Notes: generated from the sequence alone by a model not told the origin. Positions 24,016-32,921 are shown, numbered from the stretch's first letter. The stretch is 40,158 nucleotides of DNA from Tenuifilum sp040752515 (GCA_040752515.1 JBFMGQ010000029.1:1-40158), one strand, 5' to 3'. A program made the numbers and translations.

Positions 24016-24840
24016 TTAATGTTTTACCAAACCGTTTTTACAAATAAACTCATTCCTATTTTGCTTTTCAAGCATCATTCTGATATTTTCATCCTGATTG
24101 CTCCAATTCTGATTATGATACAGGTGATATTGCACGGCAACATTTCGCACTGATTTTAATTTATAGCCAGCTTTTGCAAAGCGCCAGGTAAGATCGATAT
24201 CCTCACCTATAGCCGGGCGAGTATAATCCTCATCAAAGCCGTTTATTGCATATATGGCACTTTTAGGGAACGACATGTTACAACCCTTAAGCCAATGCAT
24301 GGTTCTAATCCGAGGTATAAACCCCAGTGGACCATTTGGGTTAATAAAAAATCCCTCCTCAATAAAGCATGCGCCATTTCTTTTTATGGCAAAGTAATTC
24401 GAAAGCAAATAGGTATTCATACGATCGGCCGATAATTTTCCATCTAAGATGAGCTTTGATGAGTAAGCATCAAGTTTAACCCTTTTACCAGCCAGTATTG
24501 CCTTTTCATTAGCCCACTTTATATGGAATTCCATAAATCGAGGATGAAGCACACAATCCTCATCAATAAAAACAAGGTAATCGGTGTTGGATGCTGCAAT
24601 TGCTCTGTTTAATGCGAGGTTCTTGCGCCAGCCAATATCCGGTTGCGTGAGGTGGTAAAGCGGAACTGGTGATTTAAGCTGTTCAACAAACGCCTTAACA
24701 TGTTCATGCTCGGCATCTTCGGAAATAATAATCTCAAAACGCATTTCGCTTTGGGCAAATACTGAGTTCAATACAACTTTTAAGAACTCGGTATTTTTAT
24801 AGGTTGAAATTATTAGTGATGCTAATAATTCCTTTTTCAC
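24016..24840 (-). CDS. Family 2 (GT-A) glycosyltransferase
   Basis: 274 aa. The N-terminus has the GT2 pattern ASLIISTYKN (7-16) and the metal-binding FIDEDCVLHP (91-100). The acceptor-side motif GEDIDLTWR (212-220) follows in a galactosyltransferase-like C-terminal part. It starts with GTG at 24840, 2 bp after the upstream gene's stop codon; the next in-frame ATG is residue 33, inside the fold. It is probably a cell-surface or lipopolysaccharide sugar transferase; donor and acceptor are unknown. Confidence 0.87.
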   Translation of the reverse strand: MKKELLASLIISTYKNTEFLKVVLNSVFAQSEMRFEIIISEDAEHEHVKAFVEQLKSPVPLYHLTQPDIGWRKNLALNRAIAASNTDYLVFIDEDCVLHPRFMEFHIKWANEKAILAGKRVKLDAYSSKLILDGKLSADRMNTYLLSNYFAIKRNGACFIEEGFFINPNGPLGFIPRIRTMHWLKGCNMSFPKSAIYAINGFDEDYTRPAIGEDIDLTWRFAKAGYKLKSVRNVAVQYHLYHNQNWSNQDENIRMMLEKQNRNEFICKNGLVKH

Positions 24841-24842
24841 AG

Positions 24843-26468
24843 CTATAAGTATTTATCAATGCCGTTTGGGGTCCACTTCAACTTTTTCTGCTTTACTTCC
24901 CTTCGAATTTGATAATTCTTATCCCATGTGCTTTTTGTGCGATAGGGACGAGGATGGTCCAGGTGGACGCAAACAGCGCTATATCGGATTTGTTTCCCTT
25001 TAATACCAAAATTCATTAACCTTTCGCCCAGTTCCCGGTCGAGTCCGCCATACTGCATATCCTCATTATATCCATTTACAGCTATTATATCATCCTTCCA
25101 ACCGCTAACATTGTGTCCATTCCAGGTGGGCTTGGTTGTTGTGATGGTGTTTAACAGCATCTGTAAAAAGGGTCTTTGTGTAAGCTTTAAAAACTTATAG
25201 GTAAATGGTTGCCCACTCTTCCGTAACCACGATGCTCTAAAAGGTAGCCCCTCTTTAACATCGCTAAGTGAAATCTTATCGGAAACCGATTTAACCAACT
25301 TCAGATAACCCCCACTAAGGAACATGCCTCGCCTGGCGTTCTTTACATGAACCTCAACAAAATCGTTACGGGGTATACAATCGCCATCGGTAAAAATTAA
25401 ATAATCGGAGCTTGTTTTTAGAATTGCCTTGTTGAGTATCTGGCATTTCTGAAATCCATTGTCGGGATGCCAAACATGAATTATATTAAGCAAACCCCTA
25501 CTTTTAAATTCATCAATAACCTGCTTGGTTTCATCGCCTGATCCATCGTCGGCAATCAAAACCTCAAACCGTTTTTCGGTTTGGTGCTCAAAACCCCATA
25601 GGGTTTTCCTTAGCCATTCGGGTTGGTTATAGGTGGTTACTATTACTGAGGCCAAGGGTTTATTGCTTACCGGCATATTTAAAATGTTAATAAAGGGATA
25701 GGGTTGCCTTTTACGGTTAATTTTGTATAGCTTGCGAAGCTTTGCATATTTAATAAAGCAATGCTTTGCCAGCAGAAAGCTAATAAGCAGGCCGTTAAAT
25801 CCAGATGAGAAACCACGACGGATAAAGTATGAATGGATAAAGCGCCAGGTGGTATGAAAAAGTATTTTGAGGTATCCGGCCCTTACTCCCATTTTGTAAT
25901 ACTCTTGAGCCGAAATGGTTGAGTATCGGTTTATTTCGTCGATATGCTCTTCGTACGACTGGTAACGCCAATGTAGCAGGTGCCCTTTCAGGGTTGCTAC
26001 CTTTGCTCCAGGGTTCATTTTGACTATTTCATGAATATTAGCCCCATGCCATGCACCTTTTCGCCTATCGAAAAGTCGTATTCGTTTTTCGGGGTACCAA
26101 TCGGTATAGAATATCCATTTACCGCAATAATTATTGAGGCGGATAAACCTATAGCCATCAAATTTCCAATTATTTTTTACTTCAAGTACTTCCTTTTCCA
26201 GCTCCACCGATAGCGCTTCGTCGGCATCGAGGGCCAGAATGTAATCAAAGCTGGCTTGCGATATGGCATAATTCTTTTGATCCCTAAAACCCTCGAATTT
26301 ATGTTGAATAAAACGAGCCCCTAGCTCCTTGCATATCTGCTCAGTTCTATCGGTCGAGAAACTATCAACCACCAAAATCTCGTCGGCTACACGCTGAACC
26401 GAACGTATGCAACGCTCAATATTGTTTTCTTCGTTGAGTGTAATAATAACTGCGGAAATCTGTACCAT
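24843..26468 (-). CDS. Two-domain family 2 glycosyltransferase (KdtX/WaaE-like plus GT2)
   Basis: 541 aa with two GT-A domains in one frame. Domain 1 (1-260): ISAVIITLNEENNIERC, VVDSFSTDRT, DQKNYA, ALDADEAL (79-86), LHWRYQSYEEHIDEINRYS, typical of the WaaE/KdtX type acting on the lipopolysaccharide inner core. Domain 2 (about 268-541): LASVIVTTYNQPEW (272-285), ADDGSGDET, TDGDCIPR (360-367), WNGHNVSGWKDD, GGLDRELGERL (474-484). An internal Met265 directly precedes domain 2, consistent with fusion of two formerly separate genes. First gene of the operon with the next glycosyltransferase and tsaC. Linked functions in surface glycan assembly are inferred. Confidence 0.88.
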   Translation of the reverse strand: MVQISAVIITLNEENNIERCIRSVQRVADEILVVDSFSTDRTEQICKELGARFIQHKFEGFRDQKNYAISQASFDYILALDADEALSVELEKEVLEVKNNWKFDGYRFIRLNNYCGKWIFYTDWYPEKRIRLFDRRKGAWHGANIHEIVKMNPGAKVATLKGHLLHWRYQSYEEHIDEINRYSTISAQEYYKMGVRAGYLKILFHTTWRFIHSYFIRRGFSSGFNGLLISFLLAKHCFIKYAKLRKLYKINRKRQPYPFINILNMPVSNKPLASVIVTTYNQPEWLRKTLWGFEHQTEKRFEVLIADDGSGDETKQVIDEFKSRGLLNIIHVWHPDNGFQKCQILNKAILKTSSDYLIFTDGDCIPRNDFVEVHVKNARRGMFLSGGYLKLVKSVSDKISLSDVKEGLPFRASWLRKSGQPFTYKFLKLTQRPFLQMLLNTITTTKPTWNGHNVSGWKDDIIAVNGYNEDMQYGGLDRELGERLMNFGIKGKQIRYSAVCVHLDHPRPYRTKSTWDKNYQIRREVKQKKLKWTPNGIDKYL

Positions 26469-26498
26469 TAAGCTGATTAATTATGCTATGTTAATTGA

Positions 26499-26530
26499 CA
26501 AAGGTATATTATTTGTTTGTTTAATTCCAA
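26499..26530 (-). promoter_or_regulatory. Candidate promoter for the glycosyltransferase-tsaC operon
   Basis: TACCTTTG on the minus strand (26499-26506) matches TAnnTTTG, 30 nt before the ATG. TTGG at 26527-26530, about 20 nt upstream, could be the -33 element. Confidence 0.5.
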
Positions 26531-26531
26531 C

Positions 26532-26559
26532 AAAAAACCCGACTTTCGTCGGGCTTTTT
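26532..26559 (-). terminator. Rho-independent terminator of hppA
   Basis: Stem CCCGAC / GTCGGG with a TTTC (or GAAA) loop, flanked by A and T runs, 22 nt after the hppA stop codon on the minus strand. Confidence 0.8.
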
Positions 26560-26580
26560 GGTTAGGAAAAGTATGGGGAG

Positions 26581-28797
26581 TTATAGTAAGCTATACGCAG
26601 CGGTTAAACCTGCCATTACTATTGATACCATGCTCATGAGCTTGATGAGGATATTGAGGCTGGGACCCGAGGTATCCTTGAATGGATCGCCTACAGTATC
26701 ACCAACAACTGCGGCTTTGTGATTGGTTGAACCCTTACCGCCAAAGTTACCCTCCTCAATGTATTTCTTAGCATTGTCCCAAGCACCACCTGAGTTTGCC
26801 ATAAAAATTGCAAGTACAAATCCTGCTGCCAGACCACCGGCAAGCAATCCCAGTACGCCTGCTACACCAAGAACCAAGCCGGTTACAATGGGTATAATTA
26901 TTGCCAAAAGCGATGGCAAAATCATCTCGATTTGTGCACCGCGAGTTGAAATGGCCACGCAGCGAGCATAATCGGGCTCGGCTTCGCCTTCCATTATGCC
27001 CTTAATCTCACGGAATTGACGGCGAACCTCCTCTACCATCTTTTGTGCAGCACGACCCACGGCATTCATGGTTAATCCGCTGAAAAGGAAGGCCATCATG
27101 GCACCAATAAAAATACCAACTAGCACAACGGGGTTCATCAGGTTAACCTGATAGTAGTTCATAAAGTCAACTATGGTTGCCTTTGCGGTTTCAACGGTAT
27201 CGCCATTGGCTAGCGTTATTACATTCTCACCAATTCGAATTAAGCCAATTTTAATTTCCTCAATGTATGAAGCCAAAAGTGCCAGTGCGGTTAGCGCTGC
27301 CGAACCAATAGCAAAACCTTTACCGGTTGCAGCCGTAGTGTTTCCTAGGGCATCGAGGGCATCGGTACGTTTACGAACCTCAGGACCTAAGTGGCTCATT
27401 TCGGCATTACCACCGGCATTGTCGGCTATTGGGCCATAGGCATCGGTTGCCAGGGTAATACCAAGGGTTGAGAGCATCCCCACAGCAGCGATACCAATAC
27501 CGTAAAGGCCTAACTGAATGTTGTGCGGGTCGAGCATGTGCTTAACATCAAAGTTGATGGCCGATAGGAATGCAATAAGTATGGCAATGGCAATGGTAAT
27601 AACCGGTATGGCCGTTGAAACCATTCCTAAACCTACACCCGAAATTATTACTGTTGCTGGGCCGGTTTGCGAACTCTCCGAAATCCTCTGGGTGGGTTTA
27701 TATGAATGCGAGGTGAAATACTCAGTGGATTGACCAATAATTATACCTGCAAAAAGGCCAGCCACAACCGAAAATGATATTCCAAGCCAATTCTCTAAGC
27801 CAAGTAAATAAAGAATTACAAAGGTAAGAATGGCTATTAGAACTGAGCTAACATTAACACCCATACCAAGCGACCGGAGTAAATCGCGCATGGTGGCCCC
27901 TTCTTTAGTCCGAACAATGTAGATACCTAAAATAGATAGTATTATACCAACTGCTGCAATAAGCATTGGGGCAAGAATTGCTTTGTACTGCATTTGAACC
28001 CCGGCAACAACGAATGCCGAAGCACCCAGAGCAGTAGTTGCAAGTATTGATCCTGCATACGACTCGTAAAGGTCAGCGCCCATACCGGCTACGTCGCCTA
28101 CGTTATCGCCTACGTTATCGGCTATGGTGGCAGGGTTACGTGGGTCGTCCTCGGGTATTCCAGCTTCAACCTTACCTACAAGGTCAGCGCCAACATCGGC
28201 GGCTTTGGTGTAAATACCACCGCCCACACGGGCAAACAGGGCTTGTGTTGATGCCCCCATACCAAAGGTAAGCATGGTGGTAGTTATGATAATTAGCTTA
28301 TGCGATTGATCGGGCTCATCGATAAAGTAGTTGAGAATAAGGTACCATAACGAAATATCGAGCACAGCCAAACCAACCACAACCAAACCCATTACTGCAC
28401 CCGACCTAAAAGCCACCCTCAAACCATGGTTAAGGGAGTTTTTGGCAGCATTGGCAGTACGAGCCGAGGCGTAGGTAGCGGTTTTCATCCCAAAAAATCC
28501 TGCCAACCCCGAGAAGAAACCACCGGTTAGGAAAGCAAAGGGTGTCCATGTGTTTTGTACGCCCAGCCCAAAAGCCAGGTAAACAAACAGTAACATCAAC
28601 ACAATGAAAACAATAAATACAACCTTGTACTGCTGTTTTAGGTACGACATGGCGCCTGTGCGGACATGCTGCGCAATCTTTTTCATAAGGTCAGTACCCT
28701 CATCTTCCTTCATCATCTGCCTAAAAAAGTGATAGGCAAACGCCAAGGCAATGACCGATGCAATCGGCACAATCCAGAATAAATTGTCAATAATCAT
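26581..28797 (-). CDS. hppA: Membrane-bound ion-translocating pyrophosphatase
   Basis: 738 aa, highly hydrophobic with about 16 membrane helices. It hydrolyses pyrophosphate and pumps H+ and/or Na+ across the inner membrane. The substrate loop GGIYTKAADVGADLVGKVEA (193-212) with EDDPRNPATIADNVGDNVGD (216-235), the second acidic loop TDAYGPIADNAGGNAEM (451-467) and the third NSGGAWDNAKKYIE (near 670) are complete. GNTTAATGKG (485-494) has Ala where K+-independent enzymes have Lys, so it is predicted to be K+-dependent. Whether it moves Na+ or H+ cannot be decided by eye. Its upstream region is full of repeats. Confidence 0.96.
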   Translation of the reverse strand: MIIDNLFWIVPIASVIALAFAYHFFRQMMKEDEGTDLMKKIAQHVRTGAMSYLKQQYKVVFIVFIVLMLLFVYLAFGLGVQNTWTPFAFLTGGFFSGLAGFFGMKTATYASARTANAAKNSLNHGLRVAFRSGAVMGLVVVGLAVLDISLWYLILNYFIDEPDQSHKLIIITTTMLTFGMGASTQALFARVGGGIYTKAADVGADLVGKVEAGIPEDDPRNPATIADNVGDNVGDVAGMGADLYESYAGSILATTALGASAFVVAGVQMQYKAILAPMLIAAVGIILSILGIYIVRTKEGATMRDLLRSLGMGVNVSSVLIAILTFVILYLLGLENWLGISFSVVAGLFAGIIIGQSTEYFTSHSYKPTQRISESSQTGPATVIISGVGLGMVSTAIPVITIAIAILIAFLSAINFDVKHMLDPHNIQLGLYGIGIAAVGMLSTLGITLATDAYGPIADNAGGNAEMSHLGPEVRKRTDALDALGNTTAATGKGFAIGSAALTALALLASYIEEIKIGLIRIGENVITLANGDTVETAKATIVDFMNYYQVNLMNPVVLVGIFIGAMMAFLFSGLTMNAVGRAAQKMVEEVRRQFREIKGIMEGEAEPDYARCVAISTRGAQIEMILPSLLAIIIPIVTGLVLGVAGVLGLLAGGLAAGFVLAIFMANSGGAWDNAKKYIEEGNFGGKGSTNHKAAVVGDTVGDPFKDTSGPSLNILIKLMSMVSIVMAGLTAAYSLL

Positions 28798-29261
28798 AGG
28801 CTTTTTAGTTTAGGTTATTAGTGATATATGTTATTAGCGATATATTTAGATAGGTATTTTTCCCGTTTTATCATTTAGCTAATATACAAAGTGTATTTTT
28901 TGCCCAAGCATATATATACAAAAAAAAGAGGTTGACCATCAAAATTTTTATTTAACAGATAAATCGTTAGATTGTTTAGTGGCTTAATTTTATAGTTATG
29001 TGGATTTAGTGTTTGGGGTTTGGTAAGTGAACGCTGATTACACAGAAGATATAGTTGTTCGTTGATAGTTGTTCGTGAAATGGAATGGAACGCAGATAAG
29101 GCAGATTAGGCCGATTTACCCTGTGAAACACCGTGACATTTACTTAGTTAATGGTTGTTGGTTGATAGTTGATAGAAAATTCAATAGAACACAGATAGCA
29201 AAAATTGAGATGATTTACGCTGATTAACAATCAACTAACCCCAAAACCCAATCACAATTTG

Positions 29262-29375
29262 CTTTAAACCTTAAACCTTTAACTTTAACCTTTAATCTTT
29301 ATCCTTTAACCTTTATCCTTTAACCTTAATCCTTGAACCTTGAACCTTATACACCAAATCCTAAACCCTAAACAC
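29262..29375 (+). repeat. Degenerate heptamer array (CCTTTAA/CCTTTAT/CCTTAAA/CCCTAAA type)
   Basis: About 110 bp built from loosely periodic seven-base words rich in CCTT/CCCT plus A/T. Related arrays are at 30646-30675, 33565-33615 and 33900-33969. Confidence 0.65.
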
Positions 29376-29420
29376 TCCCCCCCCTCAACTGCACTCTGCA
29401 CACTGTAAACTATTTTTCCC

Positions 29421-29428
29421 TACCTTTG
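29421..29428 (+). promoter_or_regulatory. Candidate -7 element for kdsB
   Basis: TACCTTTG matches TAnnTTTG and ends 17 nt before the kdsB ATG. No convincing -33 element. Confidence 0.4.
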
Positions 29429-29445
29429 CCAAAACCTCCTTAAAA

Positions 29446-30210
29446 ATGAAAATTCTCGGACTTATTCCCGCCCGATACGCTTCAACCCGATTCCCGGGTA
29501 AACCACTTGCCATTATTGCCGGGAAACCCATGATTCAATGGGTTTACGAGCGTGCATCGAAGGTTTTTGATTGGTGTTACGTGGCTACCGACGACGATAG
29601 GATTAAGCACGCTGTTGAGGCGTTTGGGGGTAAGGTTGTAATGACCTCCGAGCTCCACAGGAGCGGTACCGACCGCTGCGCCGAGGCTCTCGATATTTTT
29701 CAGTCGGAGCTGAACATCCTATTCGATGTGGTAGTTAATATCCAGGGCGATGAGCCTTTCATTCAGCCCCAGCAGCTCAGCCGTGTGGTTAGCTGTTTTA
29801 CAAACCCCGATGTGCAGATTGCCACACTGGTAAAACCCTTTGCCCCTACCGAAGATGTGTTTAACCCCAATAGCCCCAAGGTAATCGTGAACCAAAACTC
29901 CGAGGCCATCTACTTTAGCCGCTCGGTTATTCCATTTATACGTGGGAAAGAGCAATCGCAATGGCCGAACTCGTTCAGGTATCTGAAGCATATTGGGCTA
30001 TACGCCTACCGGGCTGATGTACTCCGTCGCATAACCCGCCTGCAGCAAACGCCACTGGAACTAGCCGAATCGCTTGAGCAGCTACGCTGGATTGAGAATG
30101 GATATCGCATCAGCGTAGTGGAAACCGACCTCGAAACCCTTGCCGTTGACACCCCGGAAGACCTCGAAAAGGTTAAGCAGGTGGCCGATAGAATGCTGAA
30201 TGAAAGGTAG
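29446..30210 (+). CDS. kdsB: 3-deoxy-manno-octulosonate cytidylyltransferase
   Basis: 254 aa. It activates Kdo with CTP to CMP-Kdo for the lipopolysaccharide inner core. The N-terminal signature IPARYASTRFPGKPL (7-21), TDD (48-50), HRSGTDRCAEA (71-81), VNIQGDEPFIQP (97-108), YFSRSVIPFIR and HIGLYAYR are all present, and the length is typical. It stands alone, with repeat blocks on both sides. The window also holds KdtX-like glycosyltransferases that would act later in the same pathway. Confidence 0.96.
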   Translation: MKILGLIPARYASTRFPGKPLAIIAGKPMIQWVYERASKVFDWCYVATDDDRIKHAVEAFGGKVVMTSELHRSGTDRCAEALDIFQSELNILFDVVVNIQGDEPFIQPQQLSRVVSCFTNPDVQIATLVKPFAPTEDVFNPNSPKVIVNQNSEAIYFSRSVIPFIRGKEQSQWPNSFRYLKHIGLYAYRADVLRRITRLQQTPLELAESLEQLRWIENGYRISVVETDLETLAVDTPEDLEKVKQVADRMLNER

Positions 30211-30373
30211 TTGATGGTTGTTCGTTGTTCGTTGATAGTTGTTCGTAAAATGGAACGGAAGTGAACGCAGATAACTCAGATTAGTTCATTTACATTGTGA
30301 AACTCCGTTTTACACTGTGAAACCCTGTGATACTGGTTTAGTTGATAGTTGACGGAATGACCCGTCCTCTCAT

Positions 30374-30445
30374 GTCATGCTGAGCTCCGCCGAAGCATCT
30401 CTTCAATCCTCAATGAATGAGATCCTTCGCTACGCTCAGGATGAC
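30374..30445 (+). repeat. GTCATGCTGAG palindromic repeat, copy 3 (CTCAGGATGAC arm)
   Basis: Arms GTCATGCTGAGCTCCGCCG...AAGCATCTC and GAGATCCTTCGCTACGCTCAGGATGAC give an imperfect stem-loop. Nearly identical to copy 2 (14876-14947). Confidence 0.7.
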
Positions 30446-30645
30446 AAGTGGCCTTGACGATTGACTTTTGATGATTAATAGAAAAGAATTCCCTTTAATC
30501 TGGAATTTGGAATTTTGAATCCCGCTAACGCGGGACAGGTTCTGGAATCTTGAACCTTAAACTCCGCAGAGCGGAGCAGGCTCTTGAACCCTAAATCCCG
30601 CTAATGCGGGACAGGCTCTTAAACTCCGCAGAGCGTAGCAGTCTC

Positions 30646-30675
30646 TTTATCCTTTATCCTTTATCCTTTATCCTT
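30646..30675 (+). repeat. (CCTTTAT)n heptamer tandem repeat
   Basis: About four consecutive copies of the seven-base unit CCTTTAT, 60 bp upstream of the M28 peptidase start codon. Confidence 0.8.
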
Positions 30676-30735
30676 GAATAAACCTTTCCCCCTCCCATGC
30701 ATCAAATGCATGAACACCCTATAAAACCTATTGCC

Positions 30736-32325
30736 ATGAAAAGGTTCGCTCTTGTTGTTTTGCTTGCATTTGCGCAGCTGTTTGTTTTTGCTCAAACCGA
30801 TAGCGTAGTAAACCGAATTATCGCCCTTGGGCAAACCGATAACCAAACCATGGTGCTGCTCGATGAGCTTACCAACCGCATTGGTGGCCGGCTTATTGGT
30901 TCTAATGCCTACGATAACGCCGTGAAGTGGGCAGCCTCTAAGTTTGAGCAGTGGGGCATGGATGTACTGGTTGAGGAGGTTGGGGTTTTACCCGTTGGCT
31001 TTAACCGTGGGCCTTGGTTCGGACGTTTGCTCTCGCATAACGGTGAGGTTCTCCACTTTGCCACACCCTCGTACACAGCAGGCACCAAGGGTGTGCAACG
31101 CGGTCATGTGGTCATTGAGCCCAAATCGAGAAAGGAGTTGGAACGGATGAAAGGCAAGCTCAAAGGGGCATGGGTGCTGATTGGTGGCGAAAACGAGGGA
31201 TGGCCCATCGACTGGTCGGCTGAGGGCGATGCCCGCAGGGCAAAGATAATTGCCAAGAACGATTCCATTGAGGTGCTGAACGATTCTATCCGCCGGTTCA
31301 ACTGGCAGAACCGCGATCGTAAAGACCTGCAAAAGGAACTTATACCGCTTGTTGAGGAGCCGGCACTCTTTTACCACGAGATGGTTGAGGCGGGCATTCT
31401 CGGTATCATCCAGTCGTCAAAGCTACCCATTCGCGCCCTATACGACCGTAAGAATCTAGAAAAGATGACCTGGGCAAACCTACCGCGTGTTCCCGATATC
31501 AAGCTCGATGAGCACCAGTATGCAACCATCAAAAAGATGGTGGAGGAGCGCCAGTATGTGGTGCTGGAGTTCGATATCCGAAACCATTTCCGTCCCGGAC
31601 CTGTTCCATACCATAACGTTTACGGTATAATAAAGGGTACCGAGAAACCCGATGAGCTGGTTATTGTTGGCGGTCACCTCGATGCCTTTGATGTGGCCAC
31701 CGGGGCATCCGATAACGCCTCGGGCGCTGTTCCGGCCATGGAGGCAGCACGGCTCATCATGAAGGCTGGCGGTAAACCCAAGCGTACCATTATTGTTGCC
31801 CTGTGGGCTGGCGAGGAGTTCGGCCTGCTGGGCTCAACCGCATGGGTGCAAAAGTACCAAAGCTTGCTACCTAAGGTATCGGCCATGTTTAACCGCGATG
31901 GCGGCCCAACCGTTCCCGTGAACATCTCGGTGCCCAAAGCCATGATTGATGATTTCAATGCCATTTGCCAACCGCTTGCCAATGCCAATCCAAGGTACCC
32001 GTTTAAGGTGATAGAGGCTACACCTCGCCCTAAGCCCAAGCATGCCGGTGGCACCGATTCCTCGCCCTTCCAGATGGCAGGCGTACCCGCCTTTAACTTT
32101 GGCACCTCCGATGCCGATGGCGTTGACTTCAGCTACGGCGAGATATGGCATACCGAGCGCGACACCTACGAGAAATGCCCGCCCGATTACATGAACCACG
32201 CCTCCGTGGTAAATGCCGTGGTGGTTTACGGCGTGGCCAACCTGCCGCACCTCCTCTCCCGCGAGGGCCTCTTTGCCCCCGACCAACCCGCCCCCGCCGA
32301 GGGGAAAAAGGGAAAGAAACGATAG
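30736..32325 (+). CDS. Exported M28-family zinc metallopeptidase
   Basis: 529 aa from the ATG at 30736, which begins a clean signal peptide (MKRFALVVLLAFAQLFVFAQ). An in-frame ATG at 30697 would add 13 residues that spoil the signal. A PA-like insert (about 90-230) precedes the M28 catalytic domain. All five zinc ligands of the dinuclear centre are visible: His314 (GGHLDA), the bridging Asp326 (GASDNASG), Glu360/361 (WAGEEFGLLG), Asp388 (NRDGG) and His472 (EIWHTERDTYE). GGTDSSPFQMAGVPAF precedes the last ligand. It is probably an aminopeptidase or carboxypeptidase-Q-like enzyme of the periplasm or cell surface. The C-terminus ends in a Lys-rich tail (EGKKGKKR), not a T9SS sorting domain. Confidence 0.93.
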   Translation: MKRFALVVLLAFAQLFVFAQTDSVVNRIIALGQTDNQTMVLLDELTNRIGGRLIGSNAYDNAVKWAASKFEQWGMDVLVEEVGVLPVGFNRGPWFGRLLSHNGEVLHFATPSYTAGTKGVQRGHVVIEPKSRKELERMKGKLKGAWVLIGGENEGWPIDWSAEGDARRAKIIAKNDSIEVLNDSIRRFNWQNRDRKDLQKELIPLVEEPALFYHEMVEAGILGIIQSSKLPIRALYDRKNLEKMTWANLPRVPDIKLDEHQYATIKKMVEERQYVVLEFDIRNHFRPGPVPYHNVYGIIKGTEKPDELVIVGGHLDAFDVATGASDNASGAVPAMEAARLIMKAGGKPKRTIIVALWAGEEFGLLGSTAWVQKYQSLLPKVSAMFNRDGGPTVPVNISVPKAMIDDFNAICQPLANANPRYPFKVIEATPRPKPKHAGGTDSSPFQMAGVPAFNFGTSDADGVDFSYGEIWHTERDTYEKCPPDYMNHASVVNAVVVYGVANLPHLLSREGLFAPDQPAPAEGKKGKKR

Positions 32326-32531
32326 GCGTTGCTCGTGAAATGAAATAGAACGCTGATGACGCAGGTGATTTAGTTGTTCGTTGATAGTTGTTCGTGAGAT
32401 GGAATGGAACGCAGATGACGCAGATTAGATTGATTTACACTGTGAAACTCCGTGTGAACCCTGTGTAACCCTGTGGTGCTTATTTAGTCAAAGGTTGATT
32501 GTTGTTAGCTTGGGAATGACCCGTCCCTCAT

Positions 32532-32613
32532 GTCATGCTGAGCACCGCCGAAGCATCTCTTTTACCTTTAACCCTTCACTATAATGAGATTCCTCGCATT
32601 TGCTCGGAATGAC
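32532..32613 (+). repeat. GTCATGCTGAG palindromic repeat, copy 4 (TCGGAATGAC arm)
   Basis: Left arm GTCATGCTGAGCACCGCCG...AAGCATCTC, right arm GAGATTCCTCGC...TCGGAATGAC, matching the right-arm variant of copy 1. Confidence 0.65.
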
Positions 32614-32638
32614 AAAACCTTAGCATCCTCAAACCTTT

Positions 32639-32700
32639 GTCATGCTGAGTTTGTCGAAGCATCTCTTTGTTTCTTCAACTCTTCATTAAATAGGATTCCT
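32639..32700 (+). repeat. GTCATGCTGAG palindromic repeat, copy 5 (truncated)
   Basis: The left arm GTCATGCTGAGTTTGTCGAAGCATCTC is intact, but the right arm stops after AGGATTCCTC, where other sequence begins. Confidence 0.55.
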
Positions 32701-32732
32701 CAACCAACAAAGAATGGCATAAGCAGTGGCAT

Positions 32733-32873
32733 AAAAGCCTGACCCGACAATGGGTCGGGGGTGGAACGTTGGGGTGGGCTAAAAAAGCGATACCACATGA
32801 GTCACGCCGCAGGCGTGGCGAATAGTGTCGCGTGGCAGTTCCACCCGCGGGGCACCCATCGGGTCGGGCTTTT
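32733..32873. repeat. MITE-like palindromic element, about 140 bp
   Basis: The outer arms AAAAGCCTGACCCGACAATGGGT (32733-32755) and the reverse complement of AAAAGCCCGACCCGATGGGT (32854-32873) pair with one mismatch and a 2-nt bulge. Inner GTGGAAC (32761-32767) pairs with GTTCCAC (32838-32844). The centre has ACGCC-GCA-GGCGT. The element forms one long branched hairpin and has no coding content of its own. Confidence 0.65.
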
Positions 32874-32891
32874 CAGCCTTGATTTTCTTTG

Positions 32892-32921
32892 GTTCTTTCT
32901 TGTATCAAGACAAGAAAGAAC
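32892..32921. repeat. Perfect 12-bp inverted repeat
   Basis: GTTCTTTCTTGT and ACAAGAAAGAAC flank a 6-nt loop (ATCAAG). There is no T tail directly after it. Confidence 0.8.

Larger units (their letters stand above)
28798..29445. repeat. Intergenic repeat block II
   Basis: No gene is supported in these 648 bp between divergent hppA and kdsB. The hppA-proximal 180 bp is AT-rich, with a tandem 16-bp repeat (28814-28845). From about 29035 the diffuse module appears (GTTGTTCGTTGATAGTTGTTCGTG, AACGCAGATAAGGCAGATTAGG words). A degenerate 7-mer array (29262-29375) and CTGCACTCTGCACACTGTAAAC follow. The end carries a -7-like element for kdsB. Confidence 0.7.
30211..30735. repeat. Intergenic repeat block III
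   Basis: These 525 bp lie between kdsB and the M28 peptidase. In order: diffuse GTTGATAGTTGTTCGT/ACGCAGATAACTCAGATT/CACTGTGAAACCCTGTG module (30211-30350), GTCATGCTGAG palindrome (30374-30445), TCTGGAATTTGGAATTTTGAATC words with two CCCGC-TAAY-GCGGG and two CTCCGC-AGA-GCGKAG hairpins (about 30490-30640), and a (CCTTTAT)n heptamer run (30646-30675). No gene is seen. Confidence 0.75.

Noticed and set aside
29350..29375. CCCTAAA-type words as a telomere-like repeat
   Set aside because: They are short, degenerate, internal to the chromosome and mixed with other heptamers. Nothing suggests a linear replicon end.
31674..32286. Overlapping minus-strand frames inside the M28 peptidase
   Set aside because: They are shadows of a GC-richer coding region that has a complete set of zinc ligands on the plus strand.
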